Shown: positions 1 to 11,000 of the stretch, in pieces
Numbering within the stretch: the stretch's first letter is position 1
Layout: every line of letters starts with the position of its first letter
Assembly (NCBI GenBank): GCA_000787465.1
Contig: JSYX01000264.1
Span: 1 to 45,960, forward strand
DNA from: Thermomucor indicae-seudaticae
Taxonomy: Eukaryota > Mucoromycota > Mucoromycetes > Mucorales > Lichtheimiaceae
DNA: 45,960 nucleotides
Direction: 5' to 3'
Translations under genes and position numbers: made by a program
The notes under the pieces: model-generated
Databases searched by the model: none
Seen by the model: only the letters and a program-made list of their open reading frames with translations
Told to the model about the DNA's origin: nothing

Positions 1-905
1 GAGATGTATGTCGGATACGACAAGAAGGCTTGGATGACGCAGGAAATTTTTGACCAAGCTCTACGCAAGATTGATCAGATTTTGATCAACCTCAAGAAAA
101 AGATCCTTCTACTGGTGGACAATGCTCCCTCCCACACTCAGCCTATAACGCTTCAGAAGGTCGAAATTTGTATGTTGCCTTCAAATAAGACTTCGCATTT
201 GCAACCGCTGGATGCAGGTATCATTATTACCTTGAAAAAGAAATATAGGTAAATGTATATGTACCTGTTTTGCATTCCATCAGCGAATCTGATAAGTATT
301 TCCGCAATCACAGGGCAATTCTCTTCCGGCAAGCCATGGTGAAATACCACACAACTGGACAGGTGGAAAATCTTTATGATGTAGACCTGAAGAAAGCTTT
401 AGATTGGACGATCCTGGCTTGGGACCGTGTCTCCAAAGAAACAATTATCAACTGCTTCCGCCATACCGGAATAATGGAGATCTCACACCGGAATAACGAC
501 GATAACGTGCAACTTCCTGAGGATCAGGAATTATCGGAAGAACTTAACGAGGTACTGACATCCGTTCATGGGCCAAGTATCCGTGTTTCTCAAATTGACC
601 TGACGCCGGAGGAAGAAGACCAAGGAGTCCATGAAGTTTACTCCCTGGAAGAGCTTACAGATCTTGCAATGAACTGCAGAGCAAGTGCCAAAAGTATGTT
701 TTATCTTCTTGTTTTGTTGCCAAGGTCTTAAAGAATTATACCTACAGATCGTATGCTCGTATAAGACACCACAGCTACAGCATGCAGCAAACTACCTACG
801 AGTACTCGTCACAGGTGATTTCTTTGCCCAGCAACATGGCTGCTATGGCTACTTGCTACCTTCCACGGATTATTCGGATCATCCGGATTATCCGTTTAAA
901 AATAG
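1..905 (+). mobile_element. 3' part of a pogo/Tigger-like DDE transposon
   Basis: The first reading frame (from base 4) enters the window inside a DDE-superfamily transposase of the Tc1/mariner-pogo (CENP-B-like) type. It shows the motif LLLVDNAPSHT, which carries the second catalytic aspartate, and SHLQPLDAGI, which carries the third acidic residue. The frame breaks at 250-252. It can be restored by removing a 35-nt GT-AG stretch at 249-283, after which a frame with typical pogo C-terminal character (KYFRNHRAILFRQ) runs to about 731. Beyond 690 the frame is ambiguous. The N-terminal DNA-binding part lies left of the window, so completeness cannot be judged. A run of GGATTATTCGGATCATCCGG-like triplet repeats near 866-890 probably lies near the element's right end. 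The right boundary is a guess because no partner inverted repeat is visible. Confidence 0.75.
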
Positions 906-1020
906 CTCGGATTCAAATGCATTATTTCATCCAGTGCTGATAATGGATAGCCAGCTTCTGTCGATTGTTGAAATGGAACCGCTTTGTCTCGCTGATCTCC
1001 TCATTGGCGTCGCTGAGTAG

Positions 1021-1385
1021 CTTTCTTTTCGCTGACTGAGATACTGCTTCTTCGATCTCGCTTCATGTAATCAAATTGTGACATTGAAGTAAACACTGAA
1101 AACGACCATGAAGACAACCTGAAGGGCCCGTTTATATGTCTAAAAATAGTTGTTTAATGTGCTATTCCATCGTCGTCCTCAACGTTCTCTGGAAACGAGC
1201 AAAACGTTCATCCGTGATAATTAGCGATCATTCTAGAAGCATGCTTTCTCTTGTGAAGCGTATGGAAACAATCGGAAAATGATATGTCAAAACTTCTGAT
1301 TGATTCATGTAGTAATAAGTTTATGCAGTGATCACTTTTGGCTTTCCCGGGGTGATCGCTACAGCGCTCTTGTACTGTATTTATC
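1021..1385. other. Spacer between two mobile-element remnants
   Basis: No gene, RNA or repeat could be recognised here on either strand. The stretch separates the pogo-like remnant from the insertion point of the LINE copy. Confidence 0.4.
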
Positions 1386-1401
1386 CTTCGTCTGGTAGGT
1401 A
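1386..1401 (+). repeat. Left copy of 16-bp target-site duplication
   Basis: The sequence cttcgtctggtaggta occurs here and again, identically, at 2146-2161. The two copies flank the LINE-like fragment exactly, as expected for target-primed reverse transcription. Confidence 0.85.
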
Positions 1402-2145
1402 TTTGGCCCGCAATGGTGCTGTACTGCTCACGGCGTGCCGGCCGCAGTTAGGCGTTGATCCGATCCTCTGGGTTCCAATGACACGTACAGACCGAAGCCG
1501 TTGCCTCCGATGGCGCTTGGGGTGGATGCCAAGCGGCAAAGACTGAAACTGTCGCAACTGCTCTTCGGGCTCAAGACTCAGTCGCCGCCATGTCCATGAA
1601 TGCCTACAGACTCACCGTCGACTCCACGTCCCTATCGCTGTTCTTGACCCTATCTCCTTTGTGCTCAATCAACTACCCTCCCGGCCGCCCCGCCAGAAGA
1701 AACAGCGACGATATTGGCAACAAACTTGGCCTGTTCTCTGTGACATTCTTCGATCTGTCGACCGTCTCTGCCATGACCCCGCTGACTTCACCGAAGACCT
1801 ATCACGGGCATTGACCCCCAGGACTGACTTCCTCCGTTGGTTAGAGCGTCCTCCTGCATACCCAGCGCCTCCTTCCCTTTCCTCCCCTTCCTCCTCGCTA
1901 TAACCGACATCGTGGCTATTACCTCTCTTCCATCTTCTCTTTCGGCTTCGTTCTCTTTTCCCTAGGCTTGTCCGTATTTTCCATAGTCTCTTTATTCTCT
2001 CCCCTTGTTTGCTTCTACCTTTGCCTATCCTTTTTCCCTTGTACTATCAAGGGTTTTTTTACGCCTTTTCTCTGGGACCGGGCTCGAGCGGATAAGCTTA
2101 GATAGCGCAGCCTCACTTGGGCCATAAAATAAAAATTCCTTTCAT
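1402..2145 (+). mobile_element. 5'-truncated LINE-like (non-LTR) retrotransposon copy
   Basis: This is the 3' end of a reverse-transcriptase ORF followed by a pyrimidine-rich 3' UTR ending in aaataaaaattcc. The first part (frame to about 1545) ends in an Arg/Trp-rich stretch with RCLRWRLGWMPSGKD. After a frame change near 1540 the ORF continues to about 1902 and includes a C-terminal C-x2-C...H-x3-C zinc-knuckle-like cluster at about 1557-1610 (CRNCSSG, then RRHVHEC), followed by a DPISFVLNQLP stretch. Such a cluster is usual at the C-terminus of non-LTR reverse transcriptases. The polymerase domain is missing, so the copy is dead on arrival. An exact 16-bp duplication on both sides shows it was inserted as a unit. 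Family assignment to a Mucoromycota LINE is from pattern memory, not a search. Confidence 0.75.
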
Positions 2146-2161
2146 CTTCGTCTGGTAGGTA
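2146..2161 (+). repeat. Right copy of 16-bp target-site duplication
   Basis: Identical to 1386-1401, directly after the A/T-rich 3' end of the LINE fragment. Confidence 0.85.
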
Positions 2162-3176
2162 CTCTGCTATGGCATATATCAGTTCTCATACCTTGAAAAC
2201 TTGAGAAAGCTGCAAAAAAGATAACTGCGAAACGTATCGTTTCCCCTGAGGAAAGGTTCTCTTTTTCGCAGTGTAAATCAACTTCCAAGGCTTTTCAATG
2301 ATGGAAAGTCTCGTCTTTGATGGCGCAGCAACCAATCACTGGCAAGGCGTAAAAGCGACTCCCGGGAAGAAAAGCGCGATGAAAGGAAGCCATCATTCTT
2401 CTTCCTCCTGCCTGATCCTCCATGAGCGCAGTCTACTATGTTTACCTTTGTCGTCGCAGTGTGGCTTCCTTCCTTTAGGAAGACTAAAATATGCAACAGA
2501 CTGATTGTGTGATAAGAAACCATTGGTCACAAGTCACATACACGGCGGTAGATGATGAAAGATCATGTTTCGTTGATGTTGGATTCGTTTAATAAAGACA
2601 CGTTCGAGCATCCTTTTGCTTTTTTCTCTGCTTCGTTTCAGGCTACGGTGTTCAACAGTATATAACATGTGTTTAGGCAATACATATTTCACTCGAACGA
2701 AAAAAGCATCAGGCCCGTTACGAATCGCCGCCATCATCCTTTGTGCAGGAGTTATGAGATACACCTTAACGCCTTGGGAAATATTCGTCACTGCGATTCC
2801 TATGCACGAGATTCACAAGAACCAACGAGAAAGAGAAGAACGGTCGCGAGAGAATTGGACATCAAGTTGGCAAATTGTCTTTGACCCTTATATACATAAT
2901 GGCTATCTACAGTACTTTTCGCATCAAGCTTTGCACATTGTATCGCTTTTTTGCTTGACCACCTTCCTTAGATAACTTGGCTTATCTTTTTACATAAACT
3001 ACTGTTTTGCTTTAACACCCAGGTTTTAATGGAAGTACACCAAGAAACCTGATACAATCAAAGCAGCAAGGATATCACAAGTACGACTTTTGCGTATTCG
3101 ATGCGACGTTAAATGCGAACCGCAGTATATGCAGTGTTTATAAACGCCAGTTGCGTTCATACGTCTGAAAGGTTCC
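2162..3176. other. Region without a recognised gene
   Basis: No family could be recognised on either strand. The longest plausible frame is a plus-strand ORF with ATG at 2667 (listed separately). A minus-strand frame over 2534-2791 overlaps it and is equally unsupported. Confidence 0.3.
2667..2975 (+). CDS. Small hypothetical ORF (102 aa), doubtful
   Basis: An ATG-initiated frame encodes about 102 residues. It has a short hydrophobic segment (LRIAAIILCAGVM, roughly residues 18-30) followed by a strongly charged stretch rich in Glu/Arg/Lys (NQREREERSREN) and a hydrophobic C-terminus. I do not recognise it. A single short membrane-like helix followed by a charged region would fit a small mitochondrial or ER membrane protein, but chance alone can give a frame of this length. 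The minus strand is also open over part of it. Confidence 0.15.
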   Translation: MCLGNTYFTRTKKASGPLRIAAIILCAGVMRYTLTPWEIFVTAIPMHEIHKNQREREERSRENWTSSWQIVFDPYIHNGYLQYFSHQALHIVSLFCLTTFLR

Positions 3177-3932
3177 TCACACGACAATCAGCATTTTGCT
3201 TTCTGATAAAGAGAATCCGTTTAGCGCAGTACATTTCACTTTATTCAAGTAAGTCCAACGCCATCTGCCTTCCCTAGAACCGTTGGCATCAAAGACGCTG
3301 GGCATCTTATCTCGTATTGAGGTAGGCTTATCTTTCTAAAAGCACGCCTTCGTCGCCAGCAATCACAATACGCTGCAAGCGTGTAGCTGATCGTTTTCAT
3401 AAATCAAAGGAACTTGGATGATCCGAGGCTATTACGGCGTCCATCCAACACGCACACATAGTACGTCTTGCAATGTGCGTTTCCAGCGCTAAATGTGTTC
3501 TTCTCGGAAATGAAGCATTGTCCAGTACAGTGGTAAAAATAACAACCTTTATTTTTGGTGACCATTGGAAGAGATGCTTTTGCTGGTATACATACACAGT
3601 CCATTGTTGTTCTCACGGTCCACAAATAAAACATGGTCAACTTCATATGTGATTGCAATTCTTGGAAAGGGCTATAGGGTTAGGGATCGTTTACTCTTCG
3701 GATGTACATTTGATCACTGCTGGGTATAGATGATACAAATCCGGATATCGCTCTATTCTGATGTTCGACATAAGGAACGGTTCCTGCGGGTCCGTTACAT
3801 AGACAAGTTTGCAATCAGGAAAACTATCGATCTTGGCAAGGCATGCTTTTTGTTCTCTTCGGTGATGGGCTCAGCAAAGTATAAACATGCAGCTTCCGCT
3901 TCAGTTATCGTGATTTCTTCCAGGTGTGGCAT
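3177..3932 (-). CDS. Uncharacterised multi-exon gene, possibly frameshifted
   Basis: Protein-like segments line up on the minus strand downstream of PTH2. Proposed parts: 3932-3718 (starting MPHLEEITITEAEAACLYF), 3671-3596, 3546-3412 or 3546-3404, and perhaps 3299-3177. Introns 3672-3717 (with CCTAAC before the acceptor) and 3547-3595 (GTATGT donor) are GT-AG and in phase. One break remains: the first segment needs one extra A in an A5 run (3847-3851) to join the following frame (IDSFPDCKLVYVTDPQEPF). The third segment is Cys-rich (CYFYHCTGQCF, then AHCKTYYVCVLDGRR) and reaches a TGA at 3406-3404. An intron from 3412 to about 3300 would instead extend it to FDANGSREGRWRWTYLNK and a stop at 3179-3177. 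I do not recognise the family. It is either a real gene with a sequencing or assembly indel, or a young pseudogene. Confidence 0.35.
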
Positions 3933-4094
3933 ACTTAAAAAGTAGGGGAAAAAGCGTAAAGAAAGAAAGAGTCGGTCACAAATTGAGGAATAACGCTTAA
4001 ATACTGTTCTTGAAAAAAAAATCCTGCTGCTATCAGCTCAATCAGGATCTATTAGAGAACCTCTTCTTAACAGGCGGTTTATTTTTGGATGCAG

Positions 4095-5043
4095 TTACAG
4101 AAGCTTCAGATGACCCGTTACTTGGTTAATGAGCTCTACTGGACCTAATGTAGTTGTCAACGTATTGCCCGTACTTTCTCAAAAGGGAGTGTTTCTCTTA
4201 CCTGGACCAATACCCAGCACCGTCCGTGATCCAGCAGCAATCTGAGTCCGACCAGCATCACAAATGCTTTGTGCCGTGAGGTTCAAGCTAAGTGCAATGG
4301 CTTGAAGATTCAGCCTAAGCATATTTTGTCGGTGAGTCAGCGGACACACAGGCAGATAAACAGACATTACATTGTTTCTTCGCTGTCGCATTTTAATGCC
4401 ACTTTAGCTTGTCCTGACCGTTCCCAAGCGCGCAACACCTTTCGCCAAAAGACAGCGTCAAAAATTGACCGATGTGCGTGTGCGTGTAATCGCAGTGTAT
4501 ATTAACTTACTTCAGGGTTTGTCTTTTTGACGGACTTGTAGCATGCCAACGTAGCATGGCCACACTGGTATCATTACATTATCCGTTTATTTATCGATGC
4601 TTGATGCACAACCACCTTTATCGTCTATTACCTGTGCTGCAATCTTGCCTTTGGTCATACCAAGGTCTGTTCTCACAACAAGGACCTATGGCGCACTTTG
4701 TCAGGTTCACTATTACTGAGCAAAGCGGTGTCACTGGAGCATTAACAAAAAGGGTAGCGAACCGACCATTTTGTAATCTTTGTGCTTGGACGCGTCTATC
4801 TTTCCAGTTGGCAATTCATCAAGATCGGAATCATCGTCGTCATCTGTTGCCGGCTTATTGGGTGCATGAAGCTGAAAGCTCTCTCTCTCAGTTCTTTCGT
4901 TTAACGCGTGTTCTTTTTTGCTTTGAACTAACTTGTTGTTGATTCGAAAAGCTGCGGCCTAGTACAAAGCCCGTGACAAGTGCAACGGCCGTAATCGTCG
5001 CCAGTTCGGCCAACGAAAGAGAATCAAGTGATCTAAAGTTCAT
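4095..5043 (-). CDS. PTH2: Peptidyl-tRNA hydrolase 2 (PTH2/Bit1 family)
   Basis: Releases tRNA from stalled peptidyl-tRNA. The eukaryotic/archaeal-type enzyme is usually tethered to mitochondria or ER membranes. Seven small exons: 5043-4933, 4871-4767, 4685-4632, 4564-4511, 4438-4371, 4314-4202, 4144-4095. All introns are GT-AG, 56-81 nt. The 184-residue product has an N-terminal membrane helix (about 13-30, [17 protein letters not shown]), a linker with five consecutive Asp, then the full PTH2 domain: [30 protein letters not shown], the [10 protein letters not shown] strand, [20 protein letters not shown] (from residue 150) and the usual end TGHLKLL. Length and N-terminal anchor match human PTRH2. 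Each exon is too short to stand out as an ORF, so the gene is easy to miss. Function is secure; exact exon edges are inferred. Confidence 0.95.
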
Positions 5044-6202
5044 GGTAAACACCTTCTTTGGGGACGATCAACTTTCTTTCTTCTGCTCCGACGCCCCTCG
5101 CGAGTTCAAGCGTACGTTATCACGGACCGGTACACATCGATATTACGAGTTGTCGATATCGTAGTAGTGGAGCTCAAGGTTGAATTCATGAGAAACCAAA
5201 ATGAATTGCAAGCGTTGCCTTCTCCATGTACACAATCTATCAGAGCAGACTCTGCATCGTCGTCTTCTAATTGAGGTTTCATTCCGTCGAGTTACCAACG
5301 ACGACCTTCTGATTCGGATCGTCAATGGCCGAAGAGGCATTACTAGCTGTTGGACTACGCCATGTACAACGCGTAGACGTAATCAGTAAAAAATCAATCG
5401 TACGGTCAACAGCGCAGTGGTGCTGATCATTACGCAACAGTGCCAGACTGCAAAACACTGTCCCAGTTTGCCCGGATGTGCGTCCTTGACTTTACGCGTT
5501 TCTTGATATTTCTTAAGCGCAGTCTTGGTGCCGACGTTTTTACAAGATGGGCGCGGAATATAGTAGGTTCTAAGAAACGGACATGCCCAGATCGAGGGGA
5601 GGTTCAAAATAAACAACATCTTTATCGTTATACGGTAATATTGGTTTTTGAAGGACGTTGCCTTGCTTTTCTAATGCTAGCTTTAAAAGTTTGCTTCGTT
5701 ATGTTATGGGGATAGCGGTTATTGCAGAAATAGACGCTGGTTGGGCTGCAGATAACGGTGCGGGTCGTGTGGAGATGATGCCGAAAAGTGTGAACTCGTA
5801 AAGAACAAAAAGAGGCTTGCGTAATCTGATACGACGTGACGATATAAACACGGCCTTCACAAGCAAGCCAAATGATCCAAGACAATCTCTTGTCAGAAAA
5901 ACCCCCGTGTCCTTTATTCAATCACGTTGTTTTGCTTAAACTACGTAGATGGAGTCCCCTTGACCTATGCGTAATGATTCCGTGCCTAAGAAACCTATTA
6001 CTGTCATAATTGCCTAATCCGGAGGTCCGTTCTTTAATAGAAGAATTCAGCGAGGTCCATTACTTAAAGAGCGGTTGAATGAGAGATCGGAGAAACTGTT
6101 ATACTGTAGCCGGAAAATCGGGCCTCGCTGAATTTTCCTGTTTCTTTATTTTCACCGTTTTCCCTTGATGGTGACCTTGCGAGCAACATCAAGTCTTTCG
6201 CC
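5044..6202. other. Region between PTH2 and CorA, no recognised gene
   Basis: This holds the promoters of PTH2 (leftward) and the CorA-type gene (rightward). Several protein-like minus-strand fragments occur between about 5150 and 5600, for example PSCKNVGTKTALKKYQE near 5540 and SSAIDDPNQKVVV near 5320. I could not join them into one frame with credible introns, and I recognise no family. They may be a decayed or heavily split gene. Confidence 0.3.
6044..6134. repeat. 12-bp perfect inverted repeat upstream of CorA gene
   Basis: The arms aattcagcgagg (6044-6055) and cctcgctgaatt (6123-6134) are perfect inverted repeats with a 67-bp spacer, ending 68 bp before the CorA start codon. Part of the left arm also recurs directly: gaggtccgttctttaa (6022-6037) resembles gaggtccattacttaa (6053-6068). 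It could be a small MITE-like remnant or a regulatory hairpin in the promoter/5' UTR. Confidence 0.6.
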
Positions 6203-7815
6203 ATGGACAACATGCACGGCTACGACCCTCAGGCGAAACGAGACTGTTCGTCTGACTCCCTCACTGCTCATTTCTCCTCGGCTACCATGACGATAGATAA
6301 TCAATCGCCAGCAGCAGCAGCTACTGCTACCCAGCGTAATGATGTTCTATACCCTTTTACGCCCATCAACAGCAACAGCGACAACAACAACAACCACCAC
6401 CGCCAGTCGTCGGGTAACAACAATAATAACGACACAGTACTGCAGGCCGATGTGCTTCAGAGTTACATTTCCCATCACGATGAAAACGCCGAGTTAGAGG
6501 AACCCGAGTTGCAACGGCAATACACGGCTCGGCTAGACGACCTCTTGGCGGATGGAGAGAAGCAGGCGACGGCTGCTATTGGACGGCGGTACAGCCTATA
6601 CGCTGCTAACATCCAAGTAAAGTTTCCTCTTTCGCGCTTTTCGTCCAATGGAAGGTCACTGATCTATTCACGTAGGATCCTTCAAGGAAGATTCCTAGTG
6701 GCGCCGATCGCTATGTGTTTTATTCCGCTGATCTGGGATCAGCCAAGAGTGATTCGTTGCGGGATCTGCTGGTGAAACACGTTGTTGCTGTGCAACCTGG
6801 CCAAGAGAAATCGCGCACCGTCGCTGATCTGGTGCAACACACGAGCAACTGGTGGGTCGATATTTTGGCGCCGTCCGACGCTGAAATGCGCGCGATCAGC
6901 AAAATTTTTCGCATCCATCCCCTGACAACCGAGGATATTCAAGCTCAAGAATCCCGCGAGAAATGCGAGATCTTTTCGCACTACATGTTCATCAGTTTCC
7001 GCAGCTTCAATAACGACGTCAACAGTCCGGATTACCTCGAGGCCATCAACTTCTACATTATCGTCTTCAAGACGGGCGTGCTCACGTTCCATTTCCAGCC
7101 TGTCCCGCATCCGGACAACGTGCGCAAGCGGATCCACCAGCTCAAAGACTTTATCCACGTCACACCCGAGTGGATCAACTATGCGCTGATTGACGACATC
7201 ACGGATAGCTTTGCGCCGCTGATCCAGCATACCGAGTTGGAGGTCGATTCGATTGACGATCTGGTCCTGGTCCTGAGCGGCTCGGAACAGACGGATATGC
7301 TCCGACGGATTGGCAGTTGCCGCAAGACCGTGATGCAGCTCTTGCGGCTTTTGGGACCCAAGGCAGACGTCGTCCGCAGTCTCATCAAGCGCTACACAGA
7401 CAAGTCGCCTCAGCAGCAACAACAGCAGCAGACGGAAAATGAATCCAGGGAGGTTCGACGAGTCCAGCATGAAGTGACCTTGTATCTGGGCGATATCCAG
7501 GACCATATCCTGACCATGTTGCAAAACGTCAATCATTATGACCTCGTCCTAGGTCGTGCGCATCGCAACTATCTCGGCCAGATATCCATCGAACTCTCAC
7601 AGGCTGGCAACACAGCTAACGAAATGATTAACCGTCTGACGTACTTTGCTACCGTCGTCGTGCCTCCCAATCTCGTGGCTGGCTTGTTTGGAATGAACGT
7701 CCATGTGCCCGGAGAAGAAAGCCAAGATCTTACATGGTTCTTTTGGATTGTCCTGAGCATTTTCCTTTATACCGTCGCCATGATCGCTTATGGCAAACGA
7801 GCCGGCTTTCTTTAG
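6203..7815 (+). CDS. CorA-family Mg2+/divalent cation transporter (Alr1/Mnr2 type)
   Basis: Transports magnesium and related divalent cations, either across the plasma membrane (Alr-like) or out of the vacuole (Mnr2-like). Two exons, 6203-6616 and 6676-7815, with a 59-nt GT-AG intron, give 517 residues. The N-terminal ~110 residues are low-complexity (Asn, Gln, Ser, Ala) and presumably disordered. The soluble domain follows (RYVFYSADLGSAKS to the long helices). The signature YFATVVVPPNLVAGLFGMN places the GMN selectivity motif at residues 477-479, then VHVPGEE, typical of the Alr/Mnr2 branch, and the second membrane helix FFWIVLSIFLYTVAMIAY. A Gln run lies at about 7411-7430. The protein is shorter than yeast Alr1 or Mnr2 because of shorter N-terminal extensions. 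The choice between plasma membrane and vacuole cannot be made from sequence. Confidence 0.95.
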
Positions 7816-8070
7816 ACAATCTACTTGCTTATTAACTTACTCTCACAAACACAAAAGATATAGTATGCGTTTATACACTGGGCACACCTTTTTAATACAA
7901 CCGGTTATACATTTGTATTATTCTGCATCAATCTACTACAACTTGCTGTAGTTATGCAAATGGGGCGTCATGAAAAAAAAAGCGCTTCTTTTCCATGTTT
8001 GTTTTGTTTTTTTATAATTAGTCAAGTTTTAGCGGCGCAAATGTTCTTTTTGGAAGGTGGGATATTGTTT

Positions 8071-11000
8071 TTAAAGTGCTTCGTCTTCATCCATGGTTGC
8101 CGGGAGTTCAGAAGGCTTTACCATACCAGGAATAGAAAGTGCCTTTTCCCTTTCTGCCTTTCGCTTGGCTTCCATTTCAGCTTCTTTTTCTTCAAGGTAT
8201 AGGTCGGCAGTCTCGCCTGCAAACTCCTTCAGCTGGATCAGGAAATCACGAACTTCCAACTTGAACTTTTGTGGGATACTGTTATATTCGAACATGGCCA
8301 TGACAAATACTTTGATTTGCCCGCTATATCATCATCAACCGTCAGCCAAAGCTTTTATCATGAAACAACAATGTCCTTTTTACCTTTGTAAATGTGGGAA
8401 TGCATTCTGAAGCAATGACGAAATATATTTCTCCAAATTCTGAGCATTGGTCGCATTAGGATTGGATGGGTCTGCCGGAAATAATGGGACTTGGATTCGG
8501 TTACTGGTAACCAGATTGAACAACTGAGCCAGGACTTCTGTTTGTCCCTTGAATCCTACATATTACCACGTAAATCAAATACATCCATGTAAATTAGACC
8601 ACTCAACCACTTACCGCTCTTGTGGTCGCGATCTGTCAGCACAAAAAAGATATCTTGTAATATGCTCAAATAGTATGACTGATAAAAGGCACCAGCAATC
8701 GCTGGATCCGTCCGACTGATATTGTCTAATAACTGTTTGCAAATCTCCAGACTGACATCGGCGATATCACGCATCGTATGCTTGAATCCCCAGACAACAC
8801 TATCAATGAAAAGCTTGAATTGTGCCGGTGCAAGTTCCAACAGTGCTTTTTAAGCAGCAGTCAGTACCGCGTCCTGGCAGTAACCAGTAGATTGGTCTTA
8901 CCTGGGAAGCAATGCTGATTGATCGCCAATAACATGTTATAGAATCCAGTGCGGTGCTCCGGATACTCTGCGAAATCCTTTGTAATCATATTCAACGTCG
9001 GTTCAAATGTGGCTTCCAGTATAATAGCAATTCGTGGAGTCATCAGCGTCTGTTTGACGTTAATAATGAGCAAGCTAATGGTCCGACTTGAAATGTACAT
9101 ACCCGAAGCTTGTTCACCATGGTTGCCAAAACGTTGAGCACTTCCGCGTCTCGAGCAATATCAAGACTGTTACGATAATCTGACAAGACGGCTTCCAGGA
9201 ACGGTCCAACCATGTTGTCATTGACGGTAGCAAGGTCTTCGGCGCATTCAACATATGTATCAATAAGTTTAAGGATTTCCTTTTTAATCGTTCGTAATCC
9301 ACGGACTTTGGGTGTCTTTGTAGCAATTGGGCCTTGTTCTGCCACATTTTGTGTCACCAGTCTGCCGACAATACCGTACAACGCCAACAGATCTTGATAA
9401 ATTTTGGCCAGCTGGATGATGAAGGCAGGACCAACAGAGGTACATGCTGCCACATTCGTCTTTAATACGTTTGAGAGAACCTTGATTTCTTGCGCATTGT
9501 TCAGGACGTCCATGTTTGCCTTGGCCCGCTGTATTATGTCGTTCCACTATAACACAAATTATTACTACACCCATAATTTAATATTACTACTCTTCTTCTC
9601 GTCGATGCTTACTGCTGCATTCGGCATACTCATGAAGTTCTCCATCAAACGTTCTTGGATCGGTTTGTTTGTCTGTGCTGATATCATGTAACCGACGGCT
9701 TCGTAAAACGTGTGGATCTTTTGACAGTTATGAGCAACGTGAGTAAACAATAAGACCAAGTTAATTTTTACCTGCTGGGGCGATAGATCAGACGTCGTAG
9801 AATCAATCGACTCGAGGATCTCGTCAATGAATGGACGATGCTCTCCAGCCTTTTGTTCAACAAAGTGCCGTTTACACTTTTGTGCAATCTTTATGAACGT
9901 ATCGCAAGCCATGTCCTGGACACCCTCGTGTAACTCATGCATGAATTCAAACAGCTTGTTGACAACCGTTTTCAGGAATTTCCAGTGTGCCTTCAAAAAC
10001 CGCGGGTACTGTCCCACAGTGTACATGATGTTCGAAGCGACAACCGCCTTGTTGTCCTTGCCACTCTTTTGCTCGCATAGACTCAAAAGCTCTTTAATAA
10101 CAGTCACCAAGAACCGCTTTTCTGTTTCTTCGTTCATTGCACCTGAAATTGATCCAATAGCCCAACACAGCTTGTTCAAATTCTGCCATGACCACTCGCT
10201 GCCGTCCATCTATGTACCCAGATGTCAGTTGCCCATTGACCGCTCTATCTATGTATCTATCGCTGTTGTTACCTGCTTAGCAAGTTTGGTGGTCATGATT
10301 TCTTCTGTGTCCGCAACGTCCAAGTTCGTCAAATACACCAGCACTTCCTTCATGCTCTTGTAGAGCACAATCGTATCGCTTTCCTTGACGAATTCACGAA
10401 CGATTTCTCCTTCGTCATTTTCAACCACCAACACCTATCCACACTTGCTGGTCAGAAAAACTCTTACAAGTCTAACAGAGAATTGGCCATACTGACCTCT
10501 TCTGGCTTCACCATACGCTCAATCATGACAACTCTCAGGCTAGAAAGAACCGGAGCATATAGATCTTTCCTCGTTCGTTGATGATTCGGGTAGCCAGGGG
10601 CAACTCCAGGCATACTAAGGTTCAGAAGAGGCATCTCCGACGATTGCGGCATAGCTCGAACTTCTTCGAAAAGTTCTTGGACCTAAAAAGATATTGGTGG
10701 ACGGTCAGTTATCCTTCATACGCAATCCCGCTAAACAAACACTTGTTCACCAATTGTGCCCAGTATTCCAAGCAAATCTTGAAGATTTCTCGATCTTCAA
10801 CACGAGAGATTTTGATTAAATAATAATGAGCATTAATAAGCAGATCATGGGTAGCAGGTGATTGTTCGATTATCTGATGCGAACACGTTAGTGAATAACT
10901 GTCTTCTTTTTCTGCCATCATAGAAGAAATATACCACAAACCTTTAGGTGGGAGGACAAGAATCCCGTCAAAAACAAGGCCAAATTTTGCACAAATTCTT

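Noticed and set aside
6739..7536. 265-codon open frame on the minus strand
   Set aside because: It is the exact antisense of the conserved CorA coding exon and has no family resemblance; it reflects the codon pattern of the real gene.
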